NCBI GenBank assembly: GCA_029945375.1
Contig: CM057061.1
Coordinates: 2,728,001 to 2,792,000, forward strand
Length of the DNA stretch: 64,000 nt
From: Agaricus subrufescens
Taxonomy: Eukaryota; Basidiomycota; Agaricomycetes; Agaricales; Agaricaceae
Direction: 5' to 3'
Shown here: in pieces, positions 61,206 through 64,000 of the stretch
How positions within the stretch are numbered: position 1 is the first letter of the stretch
Layout: each line of letters begins with the position of its first letter
The notes under the pieces: generated by a model
What the model saw: the letters and a program-made list of their open reading frames with translations, nothing else
Told to the model about the DNA's origin: nothing
The model's database searches: none
Position numbers and translations under genes: made by a program

Positions 61206-63340
61206 CATGGTGATCATCGTTTATATACGCCAGAACTTCTCCACAAGACAACCACCCAATCTCTCAGTGGTCCTATGGTAACCAAATCTCGTACGCCAAA
61301 ATTTGCGATGTTTCATGCCTCTAGTCTTCTGGAAGCTATCTCACGTTTGCATGTAAACAAATGATTGCTCTGGATATGTTTTTGCTTGACTCGTCCTAAT
61401 ACGTACTCATCAGCCGCTGGGGCAACTCAGAGAGTCACTCTGGGCACCTATCCAGACTTAGTGACATTTGATTCCAAGCGAACTGCGTCAGTCATGGCCC
61501 ATTGATGACACACGGGAATCCAGGAGTTGATCAAACTTCGAAGTATTCATTATTCGAGTCAGGTTCTTCAATGTGACTTGAGGCGTTGTTCCATGACTTC
61601 GACCAACAGACGAATACACTACGAGGGGTGGTTTCCTGAAACAGCACAGTGACACTACCCTTCCATGGTCTTAGAGTCTGCGTGTGTGAGGTCGTCGGAC
61701 ACACTGCATCATTCAGAAAAGCTTCATATCGCAGCAACCTTAATTCTTAACAAAAGAGGCAGGCAGATACCATATACCATACACCGTATATGTGAGTCAC
61801 TTTGATCCACGCACACGCTCCTGACTTCGTAATTCGGCTCTCTTCCCATCTTGATAGAGGATCAGATAAGGTCAAACTATACAAGGCTCAACAGTTCACA
61901 TATCTGTGTAGGCATAAGTGACATGGGCGCAATCTCCTGCCAGAAATCCTTGACATGTCTTCCTTTCCAGCCGCTTTTTGGCCCTGATCACTTACACTTG
62001 TAAATGAGCTACTTATCGCCGTTGTCACTAATTCTTTTCGGTAGGTATCTATAGCCACTACAGTGGCAGGGCCCATTCATTCCAGCAGGGACCCAGGTCG
62101 ATGTGGCTGAGCACAGCTTGCCAGTGCGTTGAGGGATAAACTGATCAAAAACCCACGATTGAATAATTTTATATGGAGGGGAAGTTGTTTCTTTAATTAT
62201 AATAAGGTTTATGTTACTTCAATTATGTGAGTTATTCTACTCGGCGCGGGCTAGGCGCGGAGGAAGGGGCTGGCGCGGGCTCAACGCGGGAAAAAAGCCC
62301 GCGGCGGGCTCCTCGTATTTCTGGTAGCCCCTGATCATAGGATTAGAGATAATTGATGAAGCTTGAAGTTTGACACATCTTATCTTCGGCCGGAACTCCC
62401 GAAATGCTGAAGGTGTTCTTTTCTCTCTTCTTATTGATAAACTAACTCACGTCACATTTGAGTAAGAAGTGAACAGCCCAGCGGTTTGGTTTGATACTAA
62501 ATGGATAAGTCTCTTTCTATTCTCTTGCATGAGAATGGATGCTGAATTATCTGCTCGCCCTCTTAGTACCACTCCAGTCCAAGTATCGGTATAAGGATAG
62601 TTTCTAGAAATACTAAAATGTCAGTCACTATTTTAAGGCTTTGGCAATTAAGATGTTCTACCACTTTCAATGGAACAATATGACTTAGTTTGGTATAGGT
62701 GAATGCTTCACGGGGTCCATTTTGATCATGGGTTTAATCTTATAGGAGTGTGCCTTTGCGTCTAGCTTGGACACCATCTGGTGCCTCCAAAATTTGGCGG
62801 GCAGCCGAAAGGATAGAATGTGAGCCTGATAACTTGATCAATAAGCCTCCCGCTTACTCTTTGCTCACGAGGCCAGGACTGGCAGATTATGCCAGCCCCG
62901 GGGGTTGTCACAACTTCACCAGGAACATGACTGGCTGCTTACGTCACGCTATGATCGTTTCTTCCAACCCTTCATCATTCCTCTTTAGCAACTTGAAATA
63001 CGAGGGGCCCGCGGCGCGGGCCGCGCGCCCATCTTGCTTAAACGGTAAACCCCCATCCACGCGCAGGCTCCTCCTATCAGTTTTATCTCCTTTTGTTTCT
63101 AACGTCAACTCTATAGGTTTTAACGCTAGCGCTTTTGGTACTGAGGCAGATGCTACAGGCCGATGCAGTGTGGTAGCTGAAACGGTACATCCCATCTTCG
63201 ATTCAGTACAAAGCATTGATTGTCAATCAGTGTTTCCTTAATCACGGTGGGGCGGCAAGCAGTGCGGCCGATCATATGGGATGGAAGCTCACTATTTGGG
63301 GTGTTCATGTGCCTCAAAACCAATGCTTCCTCATCCCATA
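61206..63340. other. Region between the two carboxylesterase genes
   Basis: No secure gene. A plus frame at 62750-63241 (163 codons) is the longest, but its end overlaps the duplicated promoter sequence and it crosses a GC-rich palindromic patch, so I do not call it a gene. Confidence 0.35.
62245..63021. repeat. GC-rich inverted repeat pair about 700 bases apart
   Basis: GCCCGCGGCGGGCTCCTCG with TATTTC (62297-62321) is matched in inverted sense by 62995-63021 (GAAATACGAGGGGCCCGCGG and following). Outside the left copy lie further GCGCGGGCT words from 62243. The patches are far richer in GC than their surroundings. They could be the ends of a small non-autonomous element, but I found no target duplication. 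Confidence 0.5.
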
Positions 63341-63451
63341 TATTTCAAAAATATCCTTAGCGTGTGTGCCTCTGATGAAATATATCATGAGACTTGTGGT
63401 ATATAAGACCTTGGGCTTATAAGCCATCCAAAGAGCGATACAGGCGTTGCA
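63341..63451 (+). promoter_or_regulatory. Carboxylesterase 2 core promoter
   Basis: TATATAAG at 63400-63407, about 45-50 bases before the ATG at 63452. Confidence 0.5.
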
Positions 63452-64000
63452 ATGCTTAGCGGAATTCTCATCCAGTGTCTCGCGATTGTATCCTCAACAT
63501 TGGCAGCACCCGGTGCTGCTATAGGAACAACCGTTAAACTTGACTGTGATTTTTTGTGAGCGCATCATCCGCGAGTCAGGACTTACTCAGTTTTCGACAG
63601 ATGGTACATTTCACGGTTCGAGGAATTTATCGACAGGAATTATATCATACCGCGGTGTGCGATTTGCTGACCCTCCAGTTGGCAATCTTCGTTGGAGAGC
63701 CCCGGTATCACCTCCATCCACTCATTTGGGCGAAGTCCATGCTACGAAAGTTGGTGCATCCTCCAGCTTCTAATTAAATGACCGCCCATTGACTCTATTA
63801 TTAGTTCGCCAATGCCTGTATTTCCGCAAAACAGTCTACTGTCAAATCAAGGTCGGAAGACTGTCTCTTCGGTAATGTTCGTGTATCATGGTTCTTCAAA
63901 GAAACTCTATCCACAATGCTGCATAAAGGTATACATCCCAATCAATACAGCCTTCGGAGATGCCCTTCCAGTCATGGTCTGGTTCCATGGTGAGACTATC
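63452..64000 (+). CDS. Secreted type-B carboxylesterase 2, 5' part (runs off the window)
   Basis: Exons 63452-63545, 63601-63749, 63805-63876 and 63929-63989, followed by a GTGAGA donor. Exon boundaries and phases match carboxylesterase 1 one for one; exons 2 and 4 have identical lengths. The start MLSGILIQCLAIVSSTLAAP is a signal peptide. Then come GIISYRGVRFADPPVGNLRW, RAPVSPPSTHLGEVHATK, FANACISAKQS, SEDCLFGNVYIPINTAFGD and PVMVWFHG. The catalytic Ser and His lie beyond the window. No defect in the visible part. A paralogue of the gene at 58786-61018. Confidence 0.85.

Noticed and set aside
62750..63241. 163-codon plus frame before esterase 2
   Set aside because: It runs through the GC-rich repeat and into the duplicated promoter sequence, so it is unlikely to be coding.
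1..64000. tRNA genes, rRNA genes and CRISPR arrays
   Set aside because: I scanned for TPsiC-like GGTTC..A boxes and regularly spaced repeats and found none that form a convincing structure.

Overview
The window looks like nuclear DNA of a mushroom-forming basidiomycete (Agaricomycetes). The genes are split by many introns of about 45-60 bases with GT...AG ends. The gene families are typical of that group: an alcohol-oxidase-type GMC enzyme, F-box proteins with a CxxC...CxxC centre, secreted type-B carboxylesterases, a Ser/Pro-rich RGG protein, and single-copy housekeeping genes (MKT1, RSA4/Notchless, mitochondrial EngB-type GTPase). Exon joins were worked out by hand from reading frame, splice signals and family motifs.

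Layout. 1-934: 5' part of a GMC alcohol oxidase (minus) with an in-frame stop near its start. 2371-4466: a foldback element made of two 998-base inverted arms around an 88-base centre, flanked by a 6-base direct repeat. 5310-6268: EngB-type GTPase (minus). 8344-16657: three tandem F-box genes; the second and third lie in a tandem segmental duplication of about 3.4 kb, with a solo-LTR-like insertion and a minisatellite. The first and third F-box genes appear damaged. 18351-19673: a GC-rich, disordered protein with a possible PP1-docking motif (minus). 20.7-22.9 kb: three sets of diverged direct repeats. 24043-26465: RGG/Ser/Pro-rich protein with SUMO-type motifs. 26.5-34.7 kb: no recognisable gene. 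34725-37629: MKT1. 38324-39032: small protein with one C2H2-like finger. 39-51 kb: no secure gene. 50989-52958: RSA4/NLE1. 53327-56501: DH-PH-FYVE Rho exchange factor (minus). 58786-61018 and 63452 to the end: two tandem type-B carboxylesterases; the second runs off the window.

The housekeeping genes are intact and separated by gene-poor DNA. The accessory genes show recent duplication and decay. At the right end, a copied scrap of the Rho exchange factor gene (including intron sequence) sits between the two carboxylesterases, so the esterase pair probably arose by a tandem duplication of about 5 kb whose left break fell inside that gene. The most unusual structure is the foldback element at 2.4-4.5 kb.
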